From Garcia nutans (Eukaryota > Streptophyta > Magnoliopsida > Malpighiales > Euphorbiaceae), in NCBI GenBank assembly GCA_947685225.1, contig CANTUV010000022.1, positions 8,846,501 through 8,910,500 on the forward strand: a stretch of 64,000 nucleotides of DNA, read 5' to 3'. The notes beneath the pieces were generated by a model. The model saw only the letters and a program-made list of their open reading frames with translations, was not told where the DNA came from and made no database searches. The position numbers were made by a program, and so were the translations under genes. This document shows positions 1 through 11,467 of the stretch, one piece after another (within the stretch, counting starts at the first letter, position 1; every line of letters starts with the position of its first letter).

Positions 1-831
1 GAAAATATAGAGAATTCACAAATTGATGTTGAGGTCGAGAATAATTTTTCCTTATGGGTTCGAAAATTTGTTAGTATAGTTAATTGCTATTAACATTTAA
101 AAAAACTGTCAAGCAATTAATTTGCCATATTTTGAACTTATGCATATTTTTTTTATTGATTTATGCAAATAAAAATAGAAATATGATTTATGACAAATGT
201 TTGAAATATTTAGCCCAAGGTTCATTACCAACTGTTAGATGTTATAAGATGTATTTTGTTAATGGTTATAAATTCCACACTGAATCTCACTATACTTTGA
301 GAACAACTATAAATAGTGGTGTTTGTATAAAGGGGTCAAACTATAGTGAAAACTCATTTGATTTCAATGGTCAATTAAATAGATATTGTAGAGATTGAAT
401 ATCCGACATTACCAACTAAAATGGTGGTATTATTTAAATGTGACTAGTATGATCCCATAAATGGCACAAGAGTTTATCCAGTATATAATTTAGTGGAAAT
501 GAACAGAGGGAGGACATATACTAAATATGAACCATTCATACTCGCCAGTCAAGCTGCCCAAGTGTATTACGTTCCTTATCTTGACACAAGGCGAGACACA
601 TCTGATTGGTTGGCGATTTGCAAAATAAAAGCAAGATCATGGATTGATCTACCCGAACAGTATGCCAATAAACATGAGATTGATACTGTATTTCAAGAAG
701 ATAGTCTTGAAAATGTACAGTTGGTTGATAGAACAAATGATCTAAATGGAGAACTCATTGATATTGATGCTATGGATGTAGAATCTGAATTGGATGAATT
801 ATTACTAGACTTTAAATATGAATCATCCTAA
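1..831 (+). pseudogene. TNP2-like CACTA transposase, C-terminal part (DUF4216 region)
   Basis: Carboxy-terminal end of a TNP2-type transposase, the enzyme that cuts CACTA elements at their ends. The reading contains FVNGYKFHTESH and NSGVCIKG (about 255-340), then PFILASQAAQVYYVPY and WLAICKIKARSW (532-650), the pattern of the DUF4216 domain found in the tail of plant TNP2 proteins. It ends at the TAA at 829-831. A frameshift near 380 separates the two halves, a TAG at about 446 sits where the family normally has Trp, and there are more stops before 180. The catalytic DDE part would lie upstream of the window. Clearly a dead copy. Confidence 0.87.
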
Positions 832-934
832 TTAGATGACAATAATGAATCCTAACAATAAATAATAGTAATTAAGCTATAGCTTTTATGGAAAATTTAT
901 TTCTATATTTATTATTTTATTCATATTAATTATA

Positions 935-2632
935 TTGATGGTTTTTTTAGATATGTATCACAGACCTGGAAGAGAATTGGATCGATCTGGGTCTAGCGGC
1001 CAATCCAGTGGAGGTCGAGGTTCTAGTAGTATATGTCAACCATGTCTACAGTTACGCGATGTCTCAGATGATACATTTATTGAGGATCCTCAAGTTGACG
1101 CGGCTATAAACAATATGCTTAGAGAGGATCCTAATTTTACTTATCACCGGGCCCATATAGAGAATCCTGCTTTTTCTTCTCACCCGGCCCAAACAGAGGA
1201 TCTTAATGCTTCTTCTCTCTCGCCCATTATAGATGCCCCCATTAGTGATGCTAGTACAACAACATCAGTTGCTGATCGTGATGGTAGGATGCAACATTTG
1301 ACTGTTCGGGAGTTAGAGTAAGTATTTTAAATTTTTTACATTACTTATATTAAATTATATAGTTTAATCGGTTTATTTTAAATAATTGTGTACTATTTTT
1401 TTTATTTTTATAGCTACATGATGGATCCAGCTGGGCCTTCTACTAGATGCATTCGGAAGGTCATGACACAGAAGATAGACCCCGCAGGAGTTTCTTGGAA
1501 GGCCGTCTCTCCGGAGATAAAAAAAACTTTTGGTTCGAATTGTTTAAGGTCAAAAAGAAAATTAAATTTTAATATTTAATATAAATGTACAAGTTAAAAA
1601 TTTACATTTAGATGATACTAATTATCTTGATTTTTTTGCAGACATATTTTTACTAGGACCATGCTATTGATAGCCTTATCTGAATTGCCTTCATGAAGAA
1701 GGCAGCTATTCATTACAGCAATATGCTGAGTGAGTTGAAGGTTGCGGGGAAGCAACCTATATTTATTGATGACCAGTTATGGGCAAACCTGTAGGCCCGG
1801 TGGAGCTCTCCCGAGGGGCAGGCACATTCTGTCATTGCCTCTCGTAATAAGATGTCCAATATTATGGATGGTGCAGATCCATCTACACATATGGGAGGCA
1901 GCCGATCACATCATGATTATGCTTGTACACTCATAAGTATATTCATATATTTTTAATACAGTTTAATTTATAATTTTTTTATGTTATTAAATTAATGTTT
2001 TTTTCTTTAAATAGCAGTCTATCACGGGTCGGCCGCCGAACAACTATGAGCTGTTTGTGCATACACACACTCAGAATCACGACGGATATTCATTTGTGGA
2101 TCGTCGATCACAGGATATAAATGTAAGTAATTTCATATTTTTTAAAATATTATAAAAATTAAATTTAAAATATAGAGTTAATAATCTTTTTATATTATAT
2201 TGGATCGTTTCATTGCTTCTCGGGAAGAGGCCTCTCGGTCCGATATTCCTGTTGACAATGATAACTTATTTAGATCTGCTGTTAGCGGAGAGAAGAAGAA
2301 GAAGTTGTATGGACTTGGCTCACAGTATATCAGCACAGCTTCTTCTTCTTTTTCTAGTAGTTCATTCGTCTTACAGAAGGAGATCAAATGAGCAGTTAGT
2401 GGAGCGTGATCGGACTGTTCAGCAGCAGATCCAGGAGCAGGTGCAGATGGAGGTGCAGGTGTAGGTTCAATCTTGGATTCAGGCGCAGATGCAAACCGAG
2501 ATATAAAGGTTGGTCCAACAGCAGCTTAATGAGTTTATGTCCAACTTCATGTGAGAAACCTTCGATCTATCACGATACTTTTCGCCTGATGGTGCTCCTC
2601 CACCTCCACCTCCACCACCTCCTGCTACTTAA
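935..2632 (+). pseudogene. CACTA second gene, Transposase_24 / PTTA-En-Spm type, five exons
   Basis: Second gene of the CACTA element, of the plant Transposase_24 type (probably a terminal-repeat binding or accessory protein). Exons inferred from splice signals: 935-1317 (donor GTAAGT), 1414-1548, 1642-1936, 2015-2122 (donor GTAAGT) and about 2176-2632. Family signatures in order: DPAGVSWKAVSPEIK in exon 2; a Ser/Gly/His-rich GGSRSHHDY stretch in exon 3; GRPPNNYELFVHTHTQNHDG in exon 4; EKKKKLYGLGSQ followed by a Gln-rich coiled region and a poly-proline tail in exon 5. In-frame stops (for example soon after 1650, at 1791 and at 2461) show decay. The true start may be the ATG at 953 rather than 935. 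Confidence 0.78.
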
Positions 2633-2854
2633 TTTTATATTTTTTTTGTATATGTACAATGATATTTTAATTTTATATTGTTATATACAATTTATTATTT
2701 TTATGTTCATTTTTTTTATATTTGAATATTTATTACATATAATATTTTTTAAATATTAATTTTATTTTTATTCTTATTAATAAAAAATTTATACATACAT
2801 TTATATATTATAAAATTTTAAAAATAATTTAAAATTTAAAAAATAATTTATTTT

Positions 2855-3324
2855 TTACCGACAAATTTATTTTTTGTCTGTAATTTGCGTTCTTCGAAAT
2901 TACCTACAGAATAAGAATTCTATCGGTAATACCGGCGAAATATTTTCTGTCGATAATATCGGCAGAAATATTCTATATCGATATTACCGACAGAACTTCT
3001 ATTTTGTCGGTATTACCGACATAACTTCTATTTTATCGGTATTACCGAGAGAATTTTCTATTAGTAATTTTTCGTCAGTACCGACAAAAATAATTACTAT
3101 CGATAAATATTGCCGACTATTTTTCTGTTGGAACATTACCAACAAATTTTTTCTGTCTGTAATTTACTGACAGATTTCTGTTTTCGTCGACTTTTCGATT
3201 ACCGGCAAAAGAGTTGGCGATAATTTTTTTTGTCGATTATCTATCGGTAATAGTAATTACCAACAAAAAAATAAGAATTACCAATGAAAAAATTCAATCG
3301 GTAATTTGTTACATTCTTGTAGTG
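2855..3324 (+). repeat. CACTA subterminal repeat block and terminal inverted repeat
   Basis: Dense direct and inverted copies of short motifs related to ATTACCGACA and TATCGGTAAT, followed by the terminus TTCTTGTAGTG (3314-3324). Such subterminal repeats are the known binding sites for the accessory protein in CACTA elements. The same motifs recur at 61480-61900 and 63300-64000 in the second element. Confidence 0.85.
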
Positions 3325-3339
3325 TGTAGACTTACCTTT

Positions 3340-3617
3340 CTAGCTTAGTAGAGAAAACCCCAATAATTATGATGATTATGGAGGTCTATTTAGCTAGACA
3401 AAAGATGACTCATCCAGTTCATCAGCATTATCTCAAAAGAATAAAGATGGAACTAATATCACCCAAAGAGATATTGATGAAGCTATTCTCTTAGCTGACT
3501 CAGAAAGCATTACTTTACAGTATGAAAGAAACCCACTTGTCAGATGCTTTTATGACTCAGATTTTGAAGACCACCAAAACATGAATATATCACCATCTCG
3601 CTCTCTAACTCATTAAG
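3340..3617 (+). pseudogene. 3' end of a pararetrovirus-like ORF
   Basis: An open stretch rich in Asp, Ser and Glu ending at the TAA of 3615-3617, interrupted by a TAG near 3395. No catalytic motif is visible, so its identity rests on position, directly upstream of the intergenic region and primer site. In caulimovirids this place is held by the C-terminal end of the polyprotein or the last ORF. It could instead be the tail of another retroelement. Confidence 0.4.
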
Positions 3618-3757
3618 TGGGATTACTATTATCTTGTCCATTTGAAACAATGCTTGTAACAATGACTGTGATATGGAGTGTAGTGTAGTGGAGTTATTAT
3701 TTTAATCAGTGTTGTATGAGGCTATTGCTTACACTCTTGTTTGTCTTTTTCTTTTGC

Positions 3758-3826
3758 CTATATAGGGTTAGTTTGTAATAAGAGGAGGGATAAGACCTAC
3801 CTAGCCCTTCTTCTTTGTTTAATAAA
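3758..3826 (+). promoter_or_regulatory. Pararetrovirus-like TATA box and downstream AATAAA
   Basis: CTATATAGG at 3758-3766 is followed 55 bases later by AATAAA at 3821-3826, and the primer site lies a further 317 bases on. A strong promoter with the polyadenylation signal a short way into the transcript is the arrangement caulimovirids use to make a terminally redundant RNA. Activity here is not shown. Confidence 0.45.
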
Positions 3827-4142
3827 GAATGAGTTTCTAAAATTTCTCTCTTCTCTTTCCTACTTACTCTCATGCATATTTACTGTAAGAATATGATTCT
3901 TGATATGAAGTTTAAATTTTGAACTTAGATTTTAACCAGATATATTAAAAGGGCTATGTTCTATTGAGGCTAAGGGGAGGTCGTGTTATAGACACTTGCA
4001 TGAGATAGATCTAGTTATATTGAGTTCTTGGTTTAGGTAGAAATACTATTCATCCTTATTCATAGACATGTATGCTTTGTACTTGCAGTCTTAAAGATTG
4101 ACCCTATTCATTAGATGGTTTATGAAAACGGATGCCCCCTAG

Positions 4143-4156
4143 TGGTATCAGGGCCA
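4143..4156 (+). other. tRNA-Met primer binding site
   Basis: TGGTATCAGGGCCA differs by one base from the 3' end complement of plant initiator tRNA-Met (TGGTATCAGAGCCA), the primer used by caulimovirids and many copia elements. Confidence 0.75.
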
Positions 4157-4203
4157 TTTTTTTTTCAATGGTATATAAATTCAGGAAAGAGAATACTTTC
4201 ACC

Positions 4204-4980
4204 ATGGCAAACACTCAACAAGAAATTATTTCCCATACTTCTTCCTTACTTATACCACCCTTCTGTAGACAATCTATAACTATTAAAATAGTTCATCTCG
4301 TAGAAATAACCTAGCTCCTAGAAGATTTAAAAGTTGATGATAACAAACTTCCTCTTCTTAACCCTTATGTTGTTTATAAGAAAAATAATTATGTCAAAAG
4401 TATTAAAAACCTTATTACCTCTAGATCTCTTTATATCAAAGAATATTTTCAATCCTCCAAACCTAGCCATTGCACTTTGTCCTCATCTACTGTAGAAAAG
4501 TATGTTACTTTGAAGATTCTAGAAGAATTTATTTCTCAACGAAAAAAGAAAGGATATGCTCATCTCTATCTTGGAGCCATTAGTGTAGTCCTTTCTTATC
4601 ATGGAAGAAAATGATTACTAGTTACAACTCATCTCTCTTTCTTAGACACAAGATATGTTAATTTTGAGAATACTGTAATAGGTACAATTCTTACAACGCT
4701 TAATGTTGGAAGCATTATTCTAACCTTTTTTTCCAAATTACAATTTGTCTTTAGAAGATTCATCCATGTCCAAAGCTTTAAAGGTTCAAGTCCAGATAAC
4801 TGGAGCCCAACAAATTCAGAATTCAGTGTCTGCTATTCTTTATCACTAGATAGTCTATATATTTTAAGATCATACAATCAATACATCTACACCTGGACTT
4901 TTAATAGATTCTTTGTACATCTATTCAAATATAGATTTTACACTAACAGTTGTCTAGACTAATAGACAATTGCCTCAAGA
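4204..4980 (+). pseudogene. Caulimovirid movement-protein-like (30K superfamily) pseudogene
   Basis: From the ATG at 4204 one frame runs with a stop at 4312-4314 and another near 4613, then shifts by one base near 4727 after a T run. The visible pattern (a GYAHLYLGAI-like stretch about 4556, a conserved Asp in LDTR about 4640, and a hydrophobic beta-rich segment about 4700-4760) fits the 30K movement proteins of Caulimoviridae, which widen plasmodesmata. The ORF sits straight after the primer site, where ORF I is expected. It ends at the junction with the Ty3-gypsy fragment. Inactive as it stands. Confidence 0.6.
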
Positions 4981-5232
4981 ATAACTTACAAAAACAACTT
5001 TTAAAATATTTTGAGATAAGCTCAGCTTCTTGTAAACATCTAGGGTTATCAAATTCACCGCGCTGCCAGTATCTACTAAAATATGCTGAACTAAGTGATC
5101 CTGAATAACCGCTTCTACCACTAAAGCGTCCCATGGTGTCTGACTTGATGAAATTCCTCTAGGTAGAAGGTAATGGCTGGAATCTTCAAGATGGGGATGT
5201 CTGCTACGGAAAAGACTTCCTTCACTTTGCAT
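4975..5232 (-). pseudogene. Ty3-gypsy aspartic protease fragment
   Basis: Translates to a segment with HILVDTGSAVNLI, the catalytic D-T-G triad and flanking strands of retropepsin, preceded by a HP-H-D-A-L-V-like stretch (WDALVVEAVIQDHLV) typical of plant Ty3-gypsy proteases, where it lies between gag and RT. The catalytic Asp-Thr-Gly is intact. The ORF starts from a non-ATG context and ends about 18 residues after the DVYKKLSL helix, where homology to the element is lost. It would have been released from a gag-pol polyprotein. Confidence 0.75.
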
Positions 5233-5299
5233 TTTCTCTAAGCACCCCCTATGTCATAAGATTTTTCGCTTGCAATAACATGCATGACTCCAATCAAAG

Positions 5300-7018
5300 C
5301 CTTCTTAAGAGCTCAGGGCATTTTAGTGCCTGAGCTCGGCTAGGGAACACTTCTGAGGGTAGCTACAAATTGTTTAAGTTGGCCTTCTTGAATTAACCTC
5401 TCAATTTCTCTCTTTAATTTGCTACAATTATTTGTTTTATGACTATAACCCCGATAAAAATCACAGTATAATCCCTAATTTCTACTGGGGTCCTCCCTTA
5501 TAGGTTTAGGCTAATTAATATCACCATTCTCCCTAAGCGAACGTAACACAGTAGGCCTAGAGGCTGTCAAAAGTGTGAATTGTTCGACAATTTCAGACAT
5601 GTGATAGGTTTGATTTAGGTTTTGATGATGAAGTGTCATTAGGGCATAATTTTAGCTTCTCCATGGGGTATTAGGTTTTGGTGGCTTGGAGAGAACTGGC
5701 TTCTATTATGGGGTTTTGGGCTTTTGAGGGTAGTCAGGGGGTTTTGGGTGTCTTGGTTTATTTTTGGCGGTTGTCATTGAGATTGTCCCAAAGCCTGTCA
5801 TTTTCATTAGCCCGAATATACTTATGGGACCGAGCTATGAGCTCAATAAAATGTTATGGTGAATTCTTACTCAATAAAATAGAGAACTCACGACATCGAG
5901 TGTTGCGGACCAGCGCCTCCAGTGCAATCTCAAAGTTCATTTTTAGAATCCTGCATGCCATTTCAGTGAATCTATCAACATATTGCCGCAACATCTCATT
6001 GGGCTTCTGTATAATTTTAAACAAGTCAGCCGAGATACAGCTAGGGTCAATAGAAACCACAAATTTTTTTATGAAGAGTTTGGTGAACTGGCTGAAGTTG
6101 AAGATCGAGTGTGGCTCTAAATTTTTATAGCACATTTGGGTATTCCTAATCAAAGTCTTAGGAAAGAGCTTGCACAGGGCAGAGTATGACATTGTATAAA
6201 GAAGGGCTATATTGAAAAGCCGTCAACATGCGTTCGAGGGTCAGTAGTTTCATCATACTCCTTCAACTTTGGTACCCAAAAATTTGGATGGACTTCGCTC
6301 AGTATCTCCTTAAATAAGGAGGAGCGAAAAGTAGCATCATATTGCAAAGCTGCCCCTCTACGCATCCATTTGATTTTATTTTCCACTAAAGCATTGATAT
6401 CTTCTACTGTCATCACCATTTCTTTTCACTTAAGCTGACCGAAGATTAGGGCTGGAGGATCATCTGTTTGAGAGGTGAAACATTTAGAACAGCATAGCCT
6501 TCTCCTAACTTTGTTCCTTGGCTCAGGGGAGACTTCTCTAGTCTAATATTATGGGTTAAACTCGTGCTGAATTTGAGGGTAATTATGAATTGGTTAGCGT
6601 GGGGCCTGGTGGTAGGTTGGTGGGGGAGTTTGGTAAGCTCGAGGTGAGATAGGTGATGGTTGGCGGGTTAGCGATGGAGTCCGAGCTTGATCATTAGTTA
6701 AGTGTTTGGGTTGCACTTGTGCTTATGGGTTTTCAGCAGCTTGCTGCCTGAAGATTTTTATGAAGTCTTTCTGGAGAACTATTAACTCTCTTACTGACTA
6801 ATATGATAAACCAAAAGACTATGCCACTGTTGAGGCTAACTGCATGAGCGGGTCTAATGAGGTTGAGGGTACTGCTAAGGTGTATTTGTTCCGAGTGGAG
6901 TTATATAAGATCAAGTCAGGTGTTGTTTAGGTATGTATGGTGGTGGAGGTAGTTTATCATTTGGAATTCGGGTGTTATTTTGTGTTTCGGGGGTTTCATC
7001 TTCAGGCATGTTATCCAT
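5300..7018 (-). pseudogene. Ty3-gypsy gag pseudogene
   Basis: Gag starts at the ATG of 7018-7016 (MDNMPEDETPE...). The conserved capsid-like core is read at 6419-6207 (PNFWVPKLKEYDETTDPRTHVDGF) and, after a frameshift near 6200, at 6192-5854 (LCKLFPKTL, ADLFKIIQKPNEMLRQYVDRF), the pattern of the retrotransposon gag family PF03732. Between 7018 and 6420 and below 5850 there are many stops. The protein would form the virus-like particle. Closely downstream comes the protease, as in an intact polyprotein. Confidence 0.75.
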
Positions 7019-7059
7019 CACTCAGGGATTAGCCAGTCCATACTCACCGCACTACTGAT

Positions 7060-7565
7060 GACTTCAGGACTTCAGGTAGTTTAGCTTTGGTTGTTGATGG
7101 CTTTTGTATCTATAAAATAGAGAGAGGGACCAGGCTCTAGTGGGAAGGCTCCGATGCCTAAGTAAGTAATCATGTTGCTTACAAGTAGGAAATACTAAAA
7201 AATTATTCAAAAAAAAAAGAAGAAAACCTCTACCTGTAAGGGGCTTGTCCATATTTATAGTTGGTACATGAAGGATAAGCCTTGCATGTGTCAGAGAATA
7301 TTTAGAATGCCGGGATTATGATCCTGCTATTAGTATGGTGCCCCCACCATATTGAAGTGGTGCGTCTGCCATTGGTATAGTGCTCCTGCCATATCTGAGT
7401 GGTACATCTACTGTTAGTGTAGTGTGTTTGTTGTGTCAGAGAATGTCTATAGGGCTAGGTCGAATAGGAGTGTCCGGAATCGAGGTTCGGTATACTCTGA
7501 GAGTTGAGTTTTTTGTACTCATGATGCAGAGATTAGTCAAGGAGCTCGGTAATTAGAGGTAGTAT
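7060..7565 (-). repeat. Probable 5' LTR of the Ty3-gypsy fragment
   Basis: Upstream of gag on the minus strand lies a region with a TATA box (CTATAAATA, 7260-7252), a pyrimidine-rich transcript start area, and a ACTTAGGCATCGGAG stretch near 7165 followed by CCCTCTCTC, all common in Ty3-gypsy LTRs. No second LTR copy exists in the window, so the boundaries are guesses and the primer site was not identified. Confidence 0.4.
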
Positions 7566-9379
7566 CAATATCAATCTTACTAAATCTTTAATATTGATAC
7601 ATTATTTTTTATATGGGGTTGATATATTTATCAAATTAATATTTTAATATTATTCTCAATAAATATTTAGTCTTAATAAATATTATTTTTTTCATATACT
7701 AACATAAAACGGTCAAAATTATTCAAATGAGCAAAAATTAATCTCATAATAAATTTTCAATAAGTGATACTAATTAACAATGAAAATATAAACACATGTT
7801 AATAATTACCATTCAAGAATTCATACTAATATACTATTAAGTTCATCCATTAATTCATATTAAAATATTAATTATAAATTCATAGCCCATTGTTCGATTC
7901 ATAATACAACAAAAAAAATTAGCTATCCTCCCATAAAAGATTAATATGGAAAACAATAAAAATAAAAAATAAATTCCAAGAGGACTTTCAACAAACATGT
8001 AATGGGCAAGAGAATATGAGCTAAGAATTGCATTCTGCCTTTGAATAGGAGAATTCTCAATAAACTAACAATAAAGAAAGGAGACACCAATCAAATATCT
8101 GACCACAAATTGCTGCTAAAATTTATTTGAATAATTCAAAGATAATACAAATTAATCAAAAGTAAAAGAGTAGTCATATGATCTAAATATAAAAAACCAA
8201 GAAAACATGCAAAAGACGATAATATGTTTCAATAAAAATGATAGTAGTCATATGATCTAACTATGATTTTCAACTACTACTTTATATCTAATTAGGACTG
8301 CATGTTGGATTAGTAATATTTGATTCCATATTATATGATTTCACTGCTCTCCCTCTATTTTCCTAACTTTTCGTTCAAGAATCAACAATTGCTCTCTGTC
8401 TCTCTCTTCCTTTTGCCTATCTCTTCATCAAGAACAAAAAATCACTAACAAAAAAAAAAAAAAACAAACAACAAAAGAAATAAATAAAAGTAGCAAAAAA
8501 TATTTTATTATCAATTTTAACCAATAAAGCAAACAACTAAAAGAAAAATAGAGTCTACTGAGTTCCAATTATCTAATTTCATCAAGAGATTTGAATTATA
8601 AACCACTCACAAATGATTCAAAAAATACAGATTTAATATCCTAATGTTGCCGAAAATTCATCAAATCAAGCTATATTACAAGCTATTCAGGTCAACAAAT
8701 GAAACCCATTAACCATTAGTTCCTAATTAAACTCTATAAACTAAAACATTAGTAAAGAAAAAAAAATGCAGAATCATAATTAGAGCTAAATTGAACTCTA
8801 TAGATTTCAAAAGATGGTTCTTGTAAATTTTAAAAACCTAACTTAGTTTAAAAAAATACAAACCGAAAAAATTGGCAATCTTATTAAACACCCATTTATA
8901 CATATCGAATTCTTTCTTAGTCTTAAATGAAAATTAACAAAAGATAAATCCTAATCCCTAACAAAAATATGAAGACTTGCACTGCTAGCCTCCATATTAT
9001 TACTACACATATATATGCACATGGAAAAGCTCCAAGAACAAAAACACAAAAGAAAATCAAAGTACAACCATAATCATTAATTGAAGAAATAAATCCGAAG
9101 CAAATATTCTAAGAAATTAATCGAAATCGAAGTACACATTAAGTAGAGCTTGAAGAAGACCCAAAAAAAGTGGGTGAAGCGCGAATTCATCAATTCAAAT
9201 AGTCAACTGGGAAAGAATTAAAGAAAATCTAAGAGAAGAAAAAGTTTTAGACAGAATAAAACAAATCATACATGCACACCCAATGCATCTAATTCAAAGA
9301 ACAAACATTGAAAATCAAACTAAAATTCTAAAGAACAAGGATATTAGAGAAAAAGAGACTCACTAAGAGATTGGTTGTC
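7566..9379. other. AT-rich stretch without a recognisable gene
   Basis: No reading frame with family features. On the minus strand 9560 to 9100 is pyrimidine-rich and then T-rich, like a 5' leader followed by an intron, and may belong to the CACTA-type element ending at 10233. A16-18 runs occur near 8450. Confidence 0.5.
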
Positions 9380-10233
9380 AGTGTGTCTCCTTTATAGTGT
9401 TCTAACTAGCCATTCTTGATGACGACAAAGGTGAGAAACTAATGAAGTCGATAGAGAAGAGAAAAGAGGAGAGGAAAGGTAGAAGATAAAAGAGAGAAGG
9501 GCAGAGAAAGAGGAGATACAAAAGAGAAAAGAGAGAGGGGTAGAGAAATAAGAGCGGCACAAAACAAGATAGAGACAAAATAATGACATATAATTCTATT
9601 GCTAAAACAAACGACACATCACTAAATTAAAAAGCAAATCAACTTTTTAATTTAATGACGATAATTCTATACGTCGCCATATAGCGACCGACACTTAGAA
9701 AAGTCATCGTAAACTTTATGACTGTTGATAATAAAACTTGTCATAATTAATTTTAGAGATAACTTTTGCTTGATACATTTGTGACAACTTTTGCATTAAC
9801 TGTCACAAAATTAACGATGATAATAAAACCACCATCACAAATTTAGTGACAAAGTAAAGATGGTCAATATTTTGCATATGGTATAAAACTACCATCCCTA
9901 TATGAAAAAAAATTATTTGTTCTTTTTAGCGACAGATTTAAGGACCATCGTTGAATTTACGATGTCAATTTCAATCATATACTATCACTAAATTTCCCTT
10001 TTTGGCACCTAATAATCTCACCATTTGTTATGACAAATATTTACAATGGGTGGAAAAAGTATCGCCGCTATATCAAGCGTGAAACTATTGGCACCATTAA
10101 ATTAGCAACAAAATCTTTATTCCGTTGCTAGAAAATAAAAAGTTAATGAATTTTGTGATGATTGTTGCAAAATTCATCATAAATTTGCTACATTTTTTGT
10201 GTCCATTGCAAATTAGACATTTTCCTATAGTGT
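9380..10233 (-). mobile_element. CACTA-type element terminus (CACTATAGG family)
   Basis: The block ends in TTTTCCTATAGTG at 10233, the reverse complement of CACTATAGGAAAA, a CACTA-type terminus. Inside it lie repeated short motifs around GCGACAGA, ACCATCGT and TGTCACAAA (about 9650-10200) that look like subterminal repeats. A pyrimidine-rich leader-like stretch on the minus strand (9560-9440) follows. The opposite end was not found before the Ty3-gypsy fragment, so the left limit is uncertain and the element is probably truncated. No transposase is visible. Confidence 0.5.
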
Positions 10234-10235
10234 GG

Positions 10236-11340
10236 GAAATAGAAGGAGCCTATCTAGATACTTTATTCTCGTGGAGCATTTCAGCCAATTCATTGTGTCT
10301 GAACATGTCCATCAAACCTTCTGTATAGATTGTAAAGATGTAAGGGGATAAAGGATCCCCTTACCTCTATCTCCTTCTAGGAATAATTGGCCTCAACCTT
10401 GCATAACTAACCGAGACTCTATATTTGACAGTATATTTATAGCTTGCAAATATCCCACTCTATGCTATCATAAAGACTTCCTCATGTCAACTTTGAGCGT
10501 TGTAAATCATTTTTTCGTTTGGCTTTTTGTCTTTAAGAAATGACTCACTCTAAAGGCTAATAGGATATTATTTGTAATTAGCCTCCTAAGAACGAGTGCA
10601 TTTGTTCTTCGGATATTACCTCAGATATCAATCTTTTCATTTTATTGGCTAAGGCCTTAGAAATCACCTTATACAATACATTGTATAAGGCAATTGGATG
10701 CAAGTTAGATATCAAAGTGGGCTTCAATATTTTAGGGATCAGAACTAGGCAAGTCAAGTTCAAACTCTCTAGAAATGAATCTTTATTCATAAACTCAAGA
10801 CAAGTAATAATAATATCACCTCCTATTGGTAAAAAACTAGATTCAAACCATCAGGCCTAGGAGATCTTTTTGGGTGTATGGAAATTACAACTCTTTTAAT
10901 CTTTTCAGTTGTGAAGGGTTGCATCAGCTACTCATCATGGTTATTTGTGACCCTTTTATTAATGCACTTAATAATTGATTCATATTAGTCACTTTCAGAT
11001 GTAAATAATCTGCTATAGCTCATAATGGTCTCTTGACGCCCTTGGCCCTACGTCTTTAACTCACCGTCTTCACTAAGCAACTGAGAAAATTGGTCAAATC
11101 TTCTCCTCTGCTTGATTACATTGTGGCAATGATGTGAATTCTAATCCCCATCCTTAAAATAGTATTATTTCTCCTTCTACTTTATACCATCTTCTTATTG
11201 CTTTAGCAGCAATTTCAACTTCTTTGCTTCCTCATACAACTCCATCGAAACTCCATCCCTCCTTCTTCTACAATGGTGTAATCTTTTCCTACAACCTTTT
11301 CAATCCCAATATCAATGAAAAGGTTGTAGGAAACATTTCT
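10236..11340 (-). pseudogene. L1-type LINE ORF2 fragment (linker and N-terminal RT)
   Basis: Minus-strand reading contains, from about 11290 downward, a basic linker, a motif like SPRPDGLNLVFYQ (KAPGPDG box, about 10870), then TCLVLIPKILKPTLISNLHPIALYNVLYKVISKALANKMKRL (quoted here only in part: ALYNVLYKVISKALANKMKR, about 10700) and, near 10360, a GDRGKGIPYPLTSL block equivalent to the RQGDPLSPYLF motif of RT. The catalytic FADD part is absent because the fragment stops at 10236, three bases from the CACTA terminus. Several stops and frameshifts show it is dead. It encodes the target-primed reverse transcriptase of non-LTR elements. Confidence 0.75.
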
Positions 11341-11467
11341 AAAGCCATAGGTCTAATTCATAAAAAAAAGTAGAAACATGTTTTTCATCATTGTTATATT
11401 TATACTTATACTGGAAGGAATCTGCCCACTAAATATCATTACCATTATGTATTTTTTTTATTCTATT

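Larger units (their letters stand above)
1..3324 (+). mobile_element. CACTA (En/Spm-like) transposon, 3' part
   Basis: The 3' portion of a class II CACTA element whose 5' end lies left of the window. In order it holds the end of a TNP2-type transposase (1-831), a second multi-exon gene of the Transposase_24 type (935-2632), a long subterminal repeat block (about 2855-3300), and the inverted terminus TTCTTGTAGTG ending at 3324. The reverse complement of that terminus is CACTACAAGAA, which is also the start of the second element at 61469. Transposase followed by a second regulatory/DNA-binding gene is the usual CACTA order. Stops and a frameshift in the transposase mean this copy cannot make active protein. 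Confidence 0.87.
3328..4980 (+). mobile_element. Endogenous pararetrovirus (Caulimoviridae-like) fragment
   Basis: A block with caulimovirid order: the end of an ORF (stop about 3615), an intergenic region with a TATA box (3758-3766) and AATAAA (3821-3826), a tRNA-Met primer site (4143-4156), then a decayed movement-protein-like ORF (from 4204). The end of one ORF followed by the intergenic region and the first ORF is what integration of a circular or tandem DNA virus genome gives. It is broken by stops and a frameshift and cut off near 4980 by the Ty3-gypsy fragment. An LTR element is less likely because a movement-like protein follows the primer site. I cannot name the genus. Confidence 0.65.
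4975..7565 (-). mobile_element. Ty3-gypsy retrotransposon fragment (LTR/leader, gag, protease)
   Basis: Minus-strand LTR retrotransposon cut short after the protease. Going down the minus strand: an LTR-like region with a TATA box (about 7565-7060), a gag start at 7018, the gag core (6419-5854), and an aspartic protease (5232-4975). No reverse transcriptase or integrase is present, so the copy ends within pol at about 4975, abutting the pararetrovirus fragment. The gag style resembles the Tat/Retand group of Ty3-gypsy, but this is judged only from a few motifs. Confidence 0.72.

Noticed and set aside
2406..2759. 117-codon open frame on the plus strand
   Set aside because: Out of frame with the CACTA last exon, which carries the family signature, and it runs into AT-rich 3' sequence.
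4975..7565. Ty3-gypsy fragment as part of the pararetrovirus
   Set aside because: It lies on the opposite strand and has a separate gag and an LTR-like promoter, so it is a different element that abuts the viral relic.
9392..9617. Ser/Phe/Leu-rich open frames on the minus strand
   Set aside because: Low-complexity translation of a pyrimidine-rich stretch.
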